DNA from: CALHVR01 sp963528625
Lineage (GTDB): Bacteria; Fusobacteriota; Fusobacteriia; Fusobacteriales; Leptotrichiaceae
NCBI GenBank assembly: GCA_963528625.1
Contig: CAURVQ010000005.1
Span: 4,485 to 68,484 of the forward strand
Reading direction: 5' to 3'
Length of the DNA: 64,000 bases
Under the pieces are notes generated by a model. That model worked only from the letters and a program-made list of their open reading frames with translations. It made no database searches and was not told where the DNA came from. Both the position numbers and the translations under genes were made by a program. Below, one piece after another: positions 8,812 through 17,917 of the stretch. Each line of letters starts with the position of its first letter. Within the stretch, counting starts at the first letter, position 1.

Positions 8812-9717
8812 TTATGATTTTGTTGTATATTTTTTTAATGCTTCCAAATAAAATTCTCCATATATTGAAAGAGACATATTTTTTTGTAAAACTACTCCAA
8901 TTTTTATATATTCATCCACATTCAACGGTCTAGCTATAATATTTTCTCCATTTAACTCTTTGTCTATCACTCCAGAACTTACAGTATATCCATTAAGCCC
9001 TATTGCCAAATTAAACAAAGTCGCTCTATCACTTACTTTTATATTTTTATTTCTTCCTATCGTACTCAATATTTCTTCTGAAAAATAAAATGAATTTGAA
9101 TTTCCTTGCTCGTAAGATAAATATGGATAATCTGTTAAATCTTCCATTTCCACTATATCTTTTTTAGCTAACGGATGATTTGAACTAATAAATACATGTG
9201 GCATTGCTGTGAATAATTCTATAAATTTTAGTCCATTCTCTTTTATCAATTTTTCTATAACCGTTTTATTTGTACTTGATGTATACAAAATACCAATTTC
9301 ACTTTTTAGCCTTCTAACATCTTCTATAATTTCATTTGTTTGTGTTTCTCGCAAAATAAAATCATACTTTTCTCCACCAAATTTTTTTATTAAATCTACA
9401 AAAGCATTTACGGCAAAAGAATAATGTTGTGTTGAAACTGAAAAATGTCTTGTAAAATTATCGCCTTTTTTATACTTTTCTTCAAGTAAATTTGTTTGCT
9501 CCAAAACTTGTCGTGCATATCCCAAAAACATATCGCCTTCATTTGAAACGACAACTCCTTTATTCGTTCTCGTAAAAATTGATATATTCATCTCTTCTTC
9601 TAACTCTTTTATAGCTTTAGTCAAACTAGGCTGTGACACAAAAAGCTCCTTGGCTGCCTCGCTTATCGTTCCTTTATTTGCCACTGTAACTACATATTTT
9701 AATTGTTGTAATGTCAT
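8812..9717 (-). CDS. LysR-family transcriptional regulator
   Basis: 301 aa. The N-terminal winged helix-turn-helix (about residues 1-60) shows the family pattern LQQLKYVVTVANKGTISEAA and FVSQPSLTKAIKELE. The remaining 220 residues are a periplasmic-binding-protein-like co-inducer domain. It lies 13 bp downstream of the SPFH gene, so it may be the last gene of the NfeD-SPFH unit. LysR proteins usually regulate a divergent neighbour, but there is none here; the convergent EamA exporter is the nearest non-operon candidate. The effector is unknown. Confidence 0.88.
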   Translation of the reverse strand: MTLQQLKYVVTVANKGTISEAAKELFVSQPSLTKAIKELEEEMNISIFTRTNKGVVVSNEGDMFLGYARQVLEQTNLLEEKYKKGDNFTRHFSVSTQHYSFAVNAFVDLIKKFGGEKYDFILRETQTNEIIEDVRRLKSEIGILYTSSTNKTVIEKLIKENGLKFIELFTAMPHVFISSNHPLAKKDIVEMEDLTDYPYLSYEQGNSNSFYFSEEILSTIGRNKNIKVSDRATLFNLAIGLNGYTVSSGVIDKELNGENIIARPLNVDEYIKIGVVLQKNMSLSIYGEFYLEALKKYTTKS

Positions 9718-9730
9718 TTTTCTCCTTTAA

Positions 9731-10618
9731 TTATTTATTCAATTCTTCAAATACACTAACAACACTTGCTAAATTTTGTAAATTACTTGGAACTATAATT
9801 TTTGTTGCTTGTCCGTCTGCCACTTTTTCAAATGCTTCCATTCCTCTTAAAGCTAAAACTTCTTTTGTTGGCATTGACGCATTTAATATTTTTAATGCTT
9901 CTGCTTTTGCTGTTTCTATCTCTAAAATTGCTTTAGCGTTCCCTTCTGCTTCTTTTATAGCTTGTTCTTTTTTAGCTTCTGCTCTTAAAATAGCAGATTC
10001 TTTTTCTCCTTGTGCTATTAAAATTGCTGATTCTCTTTTTGCTTGTGCTTCTAAAATATTTGCTCTTTTTTCTCTTTCAGCTTTCATTTCTTTTTCCATT
10101 GCCACTCTAATATCTTCCGGAGGTAAAATACTTTTTAATTCAACTCTATTTACTTTTATTCCCCAAGGATCTGTCGCTTCATCCAATTCTGTTCTCATTT
10201 TTGTATTTATAATATCTCTTGAAGTTAAAGTTTGATCAACTGTCATGTCCCCTATTATATTTCTTAATGTTGTTGCTGTTAAATTTTCAATTGCAGATAA
10301 CGGTCTTTCAACTCCATAAGTATAAAGTTTTGGGTCTGTTATTTGAAAATAAATAACAGTGTCTATTTGCATTGTTGCATTATCTTTTGTAATTACAGGT
10401 TGTGGAGGAAAATCTACAACTTGCTCTTTTAAAGATACAACTCTTGCAATTTTATCAAAAAATGGATTTAAAAAATTCAGTCCTGATTCTAATGTTTGAT
10501 TATATTTACCCAATCTTTCTATTATATAAACTCTTGATTCTGGTACTATTCTAATTGATTTAAAAATGATAATAATAACTAAAACTAATATTATTATTGT
10601 CAATGGTAATGTAAACAT
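9731..10618 (-). CDS. SPFH/stomatin-like membrane protein (QmcA/HflK type)
   Basis: 295 aa. One N-terminal membrane helix (residues 4-20) is followed by an SPFH/Band 7 domain (about 21-180; motifs RVYIIERLGKY and VDFPPQPVITKDN). A long Ala/Glu/Lys-rich coiled coil (about 180-250) and a hydrophobic C-terminal patch complete it. Such proteins oligomerise into membrane microdomain scaffolds and often regulate proteases. It is 20 bp downstream of an NfeD-like gene, a pairing seen across bacteria, which supports a joint role in membrane organisation. Confidence 0.88.
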   Translation of the reverse strand: MFTLPLTIIILVLVIIIIFKSIRIVPESRVYIIERLGKYNQTLESGLNFLNPFFDKIARVVSLKEQVVDFPPQPVITKDNATMQIDTVIYFQITDPKLYTYGVERPLSAIENLTATTLRNIIGDMTVDQTLTSRDIINTKMRTELDEATDPWGIKVNRVELKSILPPEDIRVAMEKEMKAEREKRANILEAQAKRESAILIAQGEKESAILRAEAKKEQAIKEAEGNAKAILEIETAKAEALKILNASMPTKEVLALRGMEAFEKVADGQATKIIVPSNLQNLASVVSVFEELNK

Positions 10619-10638
10619 TTTAATTCCTTCTTTCTTTT

Positions 10639-11064
10639 TTATTTTATTTTTTCTAAAATTATTTTATTTCCTTCAAAGCTTTTAATTTTAACAATTTCAT
10701 TTTCCGAAAATATTTCTTTACTTATTCCTGTCCAAATCGCCGCCTTAAATTTAACTTCATATTGCTTTTGCTCATTTCCAATATCTATCACTTTTATAAT
10801 TTTTATTTTTTCACCTACAGATTTTACATTAAATTTTGTTGAATGTTTTTGCATATATTTTTGTAAAACTGGTCTTGTAAATAACACAAAAATAAGTGAT
10901 AATATTGCAAAAATTAAAAATTCTATTGCAAAATTTGTAAAAAATAATGTCAATATCGTTAAAATTAATGAAGCTAAAGCTAACCAAATCGTAATTAATC
11001 CGGGTATTATTATTTCTAAAATAGCAAATATTGCTGTTGATATTGCCCAAAATATTGCTCCCAT
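10639..11064 (-). CDS. NfeD-like membrane protein
   Basis: 141 aa. Two or three N-terminal hydrophobic segments (residues 1-75, starting FWAISTAIFAILEIIIPG) precede a C-terminal OB-fold-like beta region (about 85-141) with the typical GEKIKIIKV start. This is the short NfeD form without the ClpP-like protease domain. It is first of the pair with the SPFH protein and uses a GGAGG ribosome site. The function of the short NfeD-SPFH pair is not established beyond membrane-domain association. Confidence 0.82.
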   Translation of the reverse strand: MGAIFWAISTAIFAILEIIIPGLITIWLALASLILTILTLFFTNFAIEFLIFAILSLIFVLFTRPVLQKYMQKHSTKFNVKSVGEKIKIIKVIDIGNEQKQYEVKFKAAIWTGISKEIFSENEIVKIKSFEGNKIILEKIK

Positions 11065-11169
11065 GCTTCCTCCTTTCTCTTTAATACTTTTTATTTTTTA
11101 TATTTTATTTGAAATCTAATTACTAATAAAATTATTCATTATAAATACTCTAATATTTTTTATTAAAAA

Positions 11170-13827
11170 TTATTTATATAAATTAATTGATTCTTTAAAT
11201 TTAGCAATTTTTGTTTCTAATTCTTCTTTTATCGCATTTTCTTTATCAATTACAGCTTTCGGTGCTTTAGATACAAAGGCTTCATTTGATAATTTTCCTA
11301 AAACTCTATCTAATTCTTTTTGAGTTTTTTCAATATCTTTTTCTAATTTAGCTATTTCTTTTTCTTTGTCAATCAAATCAGCTATTGGAATATAAATTTC
11401 TGTTGTTTCAACTAATTTAAACCCAACTAATTTAGGTATCACTGTATTAAATTCATATTTTTCAACATTTGCTAATTTATCTAAAATTTTTGCATTATTT
11501 TCTAATATAGTCTTTTCATTTTCATTTACAGTTTTAAATATTACTTCAATTTTTTTAGCTGGAGATACATTAGCTTCCCCTCTTATATTTCTTATTGCTG
11601 ATACAATTTCTTTTAAGAACTCAAATTCTTTTTCTACTGTCACATCAATTTCGTTTATTTCATTTTCTGTTACTTTAGGAAGTTGTGAAATCATAATTGA
11701 TTCTCCTTCAATTCCTAATTTTTGCCAAATTTCTTCTGTTATAAACGGCATAAATGGATGTAATAATTTAAGTCCATTTTCTAACACATGTCTTAACACC
11801 CATTGTGCTGTAACTTTATCTACTCCAGCTTCCACTCCGTAAACTCTTGTTTTTGCTATTTCAACATACCAGTCACAGAAATCCCCTCTAAAGAATTCAT
11901 AAGCTACTTTAGCTGCATTGTCTAACTCATAATTTTCCATATATTCATTTATTGCTTTTATTGCTTTCAATTCTTTTCTTAAAATCCATTTGTCTTCTAA
12001 TTTTAATTCTAACTTGTCAACTGTTGTAGCTGTATCAAAGTCCTCTAAATTAGATAATACAAATCTTGATGCATTCCAAACTTTATTTGCAAAAGTTGAA
12101 CCCATTTCAAGTAATTTTTCTGAAAAATGAATGTCTTGTCCTTGAGAAGTATTATACAAGAAACTAAATCTTATAGCATCTGCTCCATATTTATCAATTA
12201 AATCTAACGGATCAGGTGAATTTCCTAATGATTTAGACATTTTTCTACCTTTTTCATCTCTAATAATTCCGTGTAAGTACACATAATTAAACGGTATTTC
12301 GTCTGTTATATATAAACTCATCATAACCATTCTTGCAACCCAGAAAAATAAAATGTCTGCCCCTGTCACTAACGCATTTGTTGGGAAAAATTTATCAAAT
12401 TCTGGAGTTTTTTCAGGCCAACCTAATGTTGAAAAAGACCATAACGCTGATGAAAACCAAGTGTCTAGCACATCAGTTTCTTCTCTTAAAACAATATCTT
12501 TCCCAAATTTTTCCTTAGCTTGTGCTTGAGCTTCTTCCAAGTTTTTTGCTACGAATACTGTTCCATCCGGAGCATAATATGCCGGTATTCTATGCCCCCA
12601 CCAAATTTGTCTTGAAATTGTCCAATCTCTAATATTTTCTAACCAATTATAGTATACTTTTTCCCATCTTTTCGGTGTTATTTGAACTTGTCCATCTTTT
12701 ACTACTTCTAAAGCTCTTTTTGCTAACGGCTCCATTTTTACAAACCATTGTGTTGACACTCTTGGTTCTATAATTGTCCCACATCTATAACAATGTCCAA
12801 CAGCATTTTTATGTTCTTTTACTCCTACTAAAAGTCCTTGTTCTTCCAAGTCAGCCAATATTGCTTTTCTAGCTGCAAATCTTTCTAATCCTTGATATTT
12901 CCCTCCATTTTCATTAATGTGTGCATCTTCCGTGAAAATGTTTAAAAACTCAAGTCCTGTTCTTTTAGCTACTTCAAAGTCATTAGGGTCATGCGATGGA
13001 GTCATTTTAACTACTCCTGTTCCAAATTCCATATCTACATATTCATCAGCAACTATTGGTATCTCTCTATTCATTAACGGTAAAATTACTGTTTTTCCAA
13101 TTAAGTGTTTATATCTTTCATCATTTGGATTTACTGCAACTCCCGTATCTCCTAACATAGTTTCAGGCCTTGTAGTTGCAATTACAAAAACTTCATCACT
13201 ATCTTTTACAGGGTATCTTATTTCCCAAATTTTTCCATTTTTTTCCTCATGATCCACTTCATCGTCTGCTAAAGCTGTCTTATCTTTAGGACACCAGTTT
13301 ACAATATATTCTCCTCTATAAATTAGTCCGTCATTATAAAGTTTTATAAATACTTCTTTTACTGCTTCTGAAAGACCTTCATCCATAGTAAATCTTTCTC
13401 TATCCCAATCAAGTGAAACTCCCAATTTTCTTAATTGTTTCGTTATTAATCCACCATGCTTTTCTTTCCATTCCCAAGTTTTTTTCAAGAACTCTTCTCT
13501 TCCAATTTCTTCTTTAGAAGTTCCTTGATCAGCTAACATTCTTTCAACTTTATTTTGTGTTGCAATCCCAGCATGGTCCATTCCCGGCATCCATAAAGCT
13601 TCAAATCCTGTCATTCTTTTATATCTTATAATCGTATCTTGTATTGCATTGTTTAACATATGCCCCATGTGCAATATTCCTGTTACATTTGGGGGAGGAA
13701 TAACTATTGAATATCCCGGTTTTTCACTATTATGTTGTGCATTAAAATAGCCTTTTTCTTCCCATATTTTATACCATTTATCTTCTATTTCTCTTGGCGA
13801 GTATGTTTTACTTAATTCTTTGCTCAT
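11170..13827 (-). CDS. valS: Valyl-tRNA synthetase
   Basis: Class I aminoacyl-tRNA synthetase, 885 aa, charging tRNA-Val. The HIGH-type motif is GILHMGHMLNN near residue 50, and the KMSKS loop (GRKMSKSLGNSPDP) lies near 525-540. The editing domain lies between them (ATTRPETMLGDTGVAVNP), followed by the anticodon-binding domain and a C-terminal coiled-coil arm (last 65 residues, Lys/Glu-rich), all expected for ValRS. It is a single gene with an AAGGAG ribosome site; no T-box leader is visible in the upstream 190 bases. Confidence 0.97.
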   Translation of the reverse strand: MSKELSKTYSPREIEDKWYKIWEEKGYFNAQHNSEKPGYSIVIPPPNVTGILHMGHMLNNAIQDTIIRYKRMTGFEALWMPGMDHAGIATQNKVERMLADQGTSKEEIGREEFLKKTWEWKEKHGGLITKQLRKLGVSLDWDRERFTMDEGLSEAVKEVFIKLYNDGLIYRGEYIVNWCPKDKTALADDEVDHEEKNGKIWEIRYPVKDSDEVFVIATTRPETMLGDTGVAVNPNDERYKHLIGKTVILPLMNREIPIVADEYVDMEFGTGVVKMTPSHDPNDFEVAKRTGLEFLNIFTEDAHINENGGKYQGLERFAARKAILADLEEQGLLVGVKEHKNAVGHCYRCGTIIEPRVSTQWFVKMEPLAKRALEVVKDGQVQITPKRWEKVYYNWLENIRDWTISRQIWWGHRIPAYYAPDGTVFVAKNLEEAQAQAKEKFGKDIVLREETDVLDTWFSSALWSFSTLGWPEKTPEFDKFFPTNALVTGADILFFWVARMVMMSLYITDEIPFNYVYLHGIIRDEKGRKMSKSLGNSPDPLDLIDKYGADAIRFSFLYNTSQGQDIHFSEKLLEMGSTFANKVWNASRFVLSNLEDFDTATTVDKLELKLEDKWILRKELKAIKAINEYMENYELDNAAKVAYEFFRGDFCDWYVEIAKTRVYGVEAGVDKVTAQWVLRHVLENGLKLLHPFMPFITEEIWQKLGIEGESIMISQLPKVTENEINEIDVTVEKEFEFLKEIVSAIRNIRGEANVSPAKKIEVIFKTVNENEKTILENNAKILDKLANVEKYEFNTVIPKLVGFKLVETTEIYIPIADLIDKEKEIAKLEKDIEKTQKELDRVLGKLSNEAFVSKAPKAVIDKENAIKEELETKIAKFKESINLYK

Positions 13828-13869
13828 TGCTTAAACTCCTTAGTTTTTCTATTAATCTTTATTTATATT

Positions 13870-13878
13870 ATTTTACCA
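13870..13878 (-). promoter_or_regulatory. Extended -10 element before valS
   Basis: Minus-strand TGGTAAAAT, 43-51 bases upstream of the valS start. No good -35 is visible, so this is a weaker call. Confidence 0.35.
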
Positions 13879-13953
13879 CAATTAAATTTTTTTTTCTATT
13901 ACTTTAATAAATTTCTATATACTAATAATTTTTATTTTCTCATATTCTCAAAT

Positions 13954-13980
13954 AAAAAAGGATAAGAAAAATTCTTACCC
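13954..13980 (-). terminator. Terminator of the murE-potD unit
   Basis: Minus-strand stem GGGTAAGAA/TTCTTATCC (one G-T wobble) followed by six T residues, 40 bases after the stop of the PotD-like gene. Confidence 0.82.
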
Positions 13981-14022
13981 TCTCTCATATTTCATTTATT
14001 CTAATATTAATAATTTCTATTT

Positions 14023-15072
14023 TTAATGTGATAACTTAACTTCATTCCAAATTTTATCGTGTTTTTCTTTAGCTTCATCTGATAAAGCCCCCGGCAATTT
14101 AGAATTTTCTACTAATTGCTCTTTATTTACAATCGCTTTAACTTTTGTATTCGCTTCTACTCCTTTTATTACAGACGGTGCTTTAAATTGTTCAAATACT
14201 TTAACAAAATTTTCAGGTCTATATAAATATTCTAAAAATTTATAAGCATTTTCTTTATTTGAAGAATTTTTTACAATCGCCATACTATCAATATACATCA
14301 TAGCTCCTTTTGGTATGAAATAATCAAAGTTTGAATACTCATCTTCCTCTAATTCTCCAAATACATTTTCTGCATATCCGTGTGCGGCATAAAATTCTCC
14401 AGTAGCTACACTTTTTCCGAATGCCGTTGCATCAAATTTTGCTAAATTTCTTTTCCATTCAATTAATTTATTTTTAGCTTCTTCTAGCTCCTTATCATTA
14501 ACGCTATCTGACGGATAACCTAAATACTGCAATGTTGCTCCTAATGTTTCTCTTCCATCATCTAGCATTGTCATTTTTCCTTTATATTGTTGCAATCCAA
14601 ATATATCAAATGACTTTGGATAATCTTTCATAAATTTTTTGTTTACTGCTATTCCTGTCGCATTATAGCTGTAAGGAATAGAATATTGTAAGCCATCATC
14701 ATAAATTTTTGATAATTCCATCAAATTTAAACTCTCATCAAAATTTTCAAAAGTTTTACCTAATTTAGATTTATCTAATTTTTCTAATAATCCATTTTTT
14801 ATTAAAATATCTACAAAATCCGTAGACGGAGATACAATGTCAAACCCTTTTGCTCCAGACATTAACTTTGTCATCATTACATCATTACTATCATAATAAC
14901 TAAGATTAACTTTAATTCCTGTTTCTTTTTCAAAATTATCTATTACTTCTTGTGGAATAAAATATGTCCAAGTATAAATATTTAGCTCTTTACTGCCCGA
15001 ACCTTCTGTTTTTTTCCCTCCACAAGCTAACACTAAAACTAGCATACTTAATAATAAAATTACTTTTTTCAT
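14023..15072 (-). CDS. PotD/PotF-like polyamine-binding lipoprotein
   Basis: 349 aa periplasmic binding protein. A lipoprotein signal ends at VLACGG (Cys17). The mature N-terminus (ELNIYTWTYFIPQEVIDNFE) and the block YDSNDVMMTKL are hallmarks of spermidine/putrescine-binding proteins; YSIPYSYNATGIAVN and YIDSMAIVKN are further ligand-domain motifs. It would deliver polyamines to a PotABC importer, but no permease or ATPase gene is adjacent. It follows murE by 23 bp and precedes a terminator, so it is probably co-transcribed with murE. Whether it is a stand-alone receptor or serves an importer elsewhere is open. Confidence 0.85.
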   Translation of the reverse strand: MKKVILLLSMLVLVLACGGKKTEGSGSKELNIYTWTYFIPQEVIDNFEKETGIKVNLSYYDSNDVMMTKLMSGAKGFDIVSPSTDFVDILIKNGLLEKLDKSKLGKTFENFDESLNLMELSKIYDDGLQYSIPYSYNATGIAVNKKFMKDYPKSFDIFGLQQYKGKMTMLDDGRETLGATLQYLGYPSDSVNDKELEEAKNKLIEWKRNLAKFDATAFGKSVATGEFYAAHGYAENVFGELEEDEYSNFDYFIPKGAMMYIDSMAIVKNSSNKENAYKFLEYLYRPENFVKVFEQFKAPSVIKGVEANTKVKAIVNKEQLVENSKLPGALSDEAKEKHDKIWNEVKLSH

Positions 15073-15095
15073 CTTACCTCCTATTATTTGAATTA

Positions 15096-16595
15096 TTATA
15101 AATATTTTCTTACTACTTCTCTATCATCAAAATGGATTTTTTCTTTTCCAATAATTTGATAATTTTCATGACCTTTTCCTGCTATAAGTAAACTATCACC
15201 CATTTTTACTAATTTTTGTACTGCAAATTTTATTGCTTCTTCTCTATCTTCTATTATAACATATTTTTCATTAGAATATGCTATTTCTTTTAATCCTACT
15301 TCAATTTGTTCCAATATTTTTTTAGGATCTTCAGTTCTTGGATTATCCGATGTAATAACAATAAAGTCACTAAATTTTGCTACAGCTTTTGCCATTTTAG
15401 GTCTTTTTTTATTATCTCTATCTCCACCTGCTCCAAAAACTGTTATTATATTATTTTCTGTTATTTTTTTCAATGTTTGTCCTACATTTAAAAGTCCATC
15501 ATCTGTATGTGCAAAATCTACAACAATTCTTGCTTTTTTATCATTTTCTATTGTTTCAAATCTTCCCGGTACTGGTTTTAATTTTTGTATTTTCTCTAAG
15601 ATTTCATCCATATCTATTCCTAAAGATAATGCTGATCCAATACAAGTTAAAATATTATATAAATTATATTCTCCAACCAAATTTACATCTAAAATATAAT
15701 CTTCAATATCTTCATTATTATAACCGGTATTAACTCCATCATTTTTAGATTTACATCTAATATGTATTTTCATACCGTTATTTGTATAGTTAATTATTTT
15801 TCCACACAAATCATAATCAAAATCTTTTTCACTAACAGAAATATATTTTTTTGGATTTTCAATATATATTTCATTTCCATATTTATCATCTACATTAATA
15901 ATTCCTAATGCATCTCTTTTCATCATAGAGAATATTTTTTTCTTTGCCTTAAAATAATTTTCCATCGTTTTATGAAAATCTAAATGATCTTGTGTAAGAT
16001 TGGTGAATATTGCAGAATCAAATTTAAGCATATCAACACGACCTATCTCAAGTGCATGCGAGCTAACTTCCATTATAAAATACTCGACTCCTGCTTTAAC
16101 ACTTTCTGCCATTAATTTTATAAGCTCTAATGATTCTGGTGTTGTATTTGTTGTTTCAAATTCTTTTTCTAATATTCTATTTCCTGTTGTACCTATTCTT
16201 GCTGTTTTTTTCAAAATATTTTCTAAAATATAGCTACAAGTTGTTTTACCATTTGTTCCAGTTATTCCTATTATTTTCAACTTATTTTGTGGATAATCAT
16301 AGTAATTTGAAGTAATAATTCCTAAATGCTTTCTCACATTTTCTACTAAAATAAAAGTCACATCACCAATATTTTTAAATTGATTTATTTCAATATTTTT
16401 TTCTACAATTATCATTTTTGCACCATAATCTAATGCTTTTTGAATATAATCATGTCCATCAACTACAGCTCCAATCATCGCAACAAAAACATAATTTTCT
16501 TTTATTTTTCTTGAATCAAATTCTATTCCCTCTATATTAAATTCTATTCCCTTTTTTAATTCTTTATAATTTACACTTTTTAAAATTTTATACAT
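15096..16595 (-). CDS. murE: UDP-N-acetylmuramyl-tripeptide synthetase
   Basis: Cytoplasmic Mur ligase of 499 aa that adds the third amino acid to UDP-MurNAc-L-Ala-D-Glu. The ATP loop is ITGTNGKTT near residue 110, with the FAHTDDGL and GDRDNKKRP regions downstream. The substrate motif is DNPRTEDP near 405; DNPR is the version found in enzymes adding meso-diaminopimelate, though some fusobacteria use lanthionine. I chose the ATG at 16595: the possible GTG at 16604 lies inside the GAAGGTG ribosome site, and the ATG has correct 6-nt spacing. No other cell-wall gene adjoins it; a PotD-like gene follows. Confidence 0.93.
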   Translation of the reverse strand: MYKILKSVNYKELKKGIEFNIEGIEFDSRKIKENYVFVAMIGAVVDGHDYIQKALDYGAKMIIVEKNIEINQFKNIGDVTFILVENVRKHLGIITSNYYDYPQNKLKIIGITGTNGKTTCSYILENILKKTARIGTTGNRILEKEFETTNTTPESLELIKLMAESVKAGVEYFIMEVSSHALEIGRVDMLKFDSAIFTNLTQDHLDFHKTMENYFKAKKKIFSMMKRDALGIINVDDKYGNEIYIENPKKYISVSEKDFDYDLCGKIINYTNNGMKIHIRCKSKNDGVNTGYNNEDIEDYILDVNLVGEYNLYNILTCIGSALSLGIDMDEILEKIQKLKPVPGRFETIENDKKARIVVDFAHTDDGLLNVGQTLKKITENNIITVFGAGGDRDNKKRPKMAKAVAKFSDFIVITSDNPRTEDPKKILEQIEVGLKEIAYSNEKYVIIEDREEAIKFAVQKLVKMGDSLLIAGKGHENYQIIGKEKIHFDDREVVRKYL

Positions 16596-16676
16596 TATAA
16601 ACACCTTCTTAAATTCGTCATGATGTATTTTAATATTTTAAAAAAAATACTTTTTAAATACATTCATTTACTATTT

Positions 16677-16706
16677 AAAAAAAGAACCATCAATTATGAT
16701 GGTTCC
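16677..16706 (-). terminator. Terminator after ompA
   Basis: Minus-strand perfect 9-bp stem GAACCATCA/TGATGGTTC with a short AT loop and a run of seven T, about 30 bases past the stop codon. Confidence 0.88.
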
Positions 16707-16734
16707 AGTATCTATCATTTCATAATTTTATTAA

Positions 16735-17826
16735 TTATTTAACGAAATTTACATTTGTAAAATCAACATTGTTAAAGAATAATTCAACTCTTCTATTGTT
16801 GTATCTTCCTTCTACAGTTGCGTTAGTATCTGCCGGTTGAGTTAATCCTTTACCAGTAATTGTTCCAGTAGCTACTGAATCTTTTAATCCATATTCTCTT
16901 AATAATTTAGCAACATTTTGTGCTCTTGCTACTGATAATTTTTGGTTATAAGCAGCTGATCCTGTTGAATCTGTATGTCCAACAAAGTTAATTGATCCAC
17001 CTTCAGCGAATTGGTTAATTACATTAGCTATAGATTTTAAATCTGCTGCTTCTTGTGCATTAGGCTCTCTTCCATCTACTTTAAATCCTTTAATAACACA
17101 TACTTTAGTGTCAGTTGAACAAGAGAATGGTAAAGCTACAGTATTATTAGTAATAGTTTTTACAACTGGTGCTGGTGTTGGTGCTGGTACTTGAACCGGT
17201 ACTTCAACTACTTTTTCTACTATTTTTTCTACTACTCTATTTACTACTTTAGGTTGTCTATCATTTACTAATTTACCTAATCTGTATCCTACTCTAACTC
17301 CGTAAGTATCTAAATGATTCCCTTTTGTATCTTTTGTTAAATTTTGTCTTTCATATAATCCTTCTACTGATAATGGCCCATGCTCAGTTCCTAATCCTGC
17401 AGCAAGGTATAATCCACCTTTCTCATCTACTCCTGTTGCTACATCTGATACAAATCCATATCCTGCTCTACCTACTAAGTAAACAGCATCGTTTCCTGCT
17501 TTAGTTGTAACTAAATTAAATTTACCTAAAGCATAAACTGGAAATGTTCTTAATACTTTAGTTGTTGGAGTAGCTTTTTCTCCTATTGCAGCCATTTTAT
17601 CTGAGAATTTGTATTCAGCTCCTACTCCCCATTCAAATTCTCCTTGGTTATCAAAGATATACTCTAATCCAGCTACTGCTCCTTTAGTCATTTCTGTTTT
17701 ATTATTTGCTGGAACACTTAAATCAGTTAATGTTCTATTAAAGTCGTATCCAGCTTTAATTTGTATTTCAGAAGCTACTGCATTTAATGCTAATAAAGCT
17801 GTTCCTAATACTACTAATTTTTTCAT
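16735..17826 (-). CDS. OmpA-family outer-membrane protein
   Basis: 363 aa. Signal peptide of about 18 residues (cleavage after AVAS). Residues 20-190 are rich in alternating hydrophobic and aromatic strands typical of an eight-stranded barrel. A short Pro/Val linker (VPVQVPAPTPAPVV, near 205-222) leads to a C-terminal OmpA peptidoglycan-binding domain (about 240-350). That domain has GHTDSTGSAAYNQKLS and RYNNRRVEL, including the Asp and Arg that bind diaminopimelate-type cell wall. It tethers the outer membrane to peptidoglycan. It is a single gene with a strong ribosome site, an extended -10 promoter and a strong terminator, which suggests high expression. Confidence 0.9.
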   Translation of the reverse strand: MKKLVVLGTALLALNAVASEIQIKAGYDFNRTLTDLSVPANNKTEMTKGAVAGLEYIFDNQGEFEWGVGAEYKFSDKMAAIGEKATPTTKVLRTFPVYALGKFNLVTTKAGNDAVYLVGRAGYGFVSDVATGVDEKGGLYLAAGLGTEHGPLSVEGLYERQNLTKDTKGNHLDTYGVRVGYRLGKLVNDRQPKVVNRVVEKIVEKVVEVPVQVPAPTPAPVVKTITNNTVALPFSCSTDTKVCVIKGFKVDGREPNAQEAADLKSIANVINQFAEGGSINFVGHTDSTGSAAYNQKLSVARAQNVAKLLREYGLKDSVATGTITGKGLTQPADTNATVEGRYNNRRVELFFNNVDFTNVNFVK

Positions 17827-17878
17827 ATTGTTTTCCTCCTAAATTAAATTTTTTAAAATTATCTAACCTTCTTTATTT

Positions 17879-17907
17879 ATTTTATCACACTATACAAAAA
17901 AAATCAA
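17879..17907 (-). promoter_or_regulatory. Promoter of ompA
   Basis: Minus-strand TTGATT and TAAAAT with 17-nt spacing and an extended -10 (TGA before TAAAAT). It lies in the gap directly after glyS. Confidence 0.65.
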
Positions 17908-17917
17908 CTTTTTTATT

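Noticed and set aside
9711..10235. A 174-codon open frame on the plus strand opposite the SPFH gene
   Set aside because: It mirrors the coiled-coil coding region, has no ribosome site and its translation is low-complexity Ser/Ala/Phe.
13828..14022. T-box leader before valS (and likewise before ileS, 24173-24349)
   Set aside because: No conserved T-box sequence or matching specifier stem was found in either interval.
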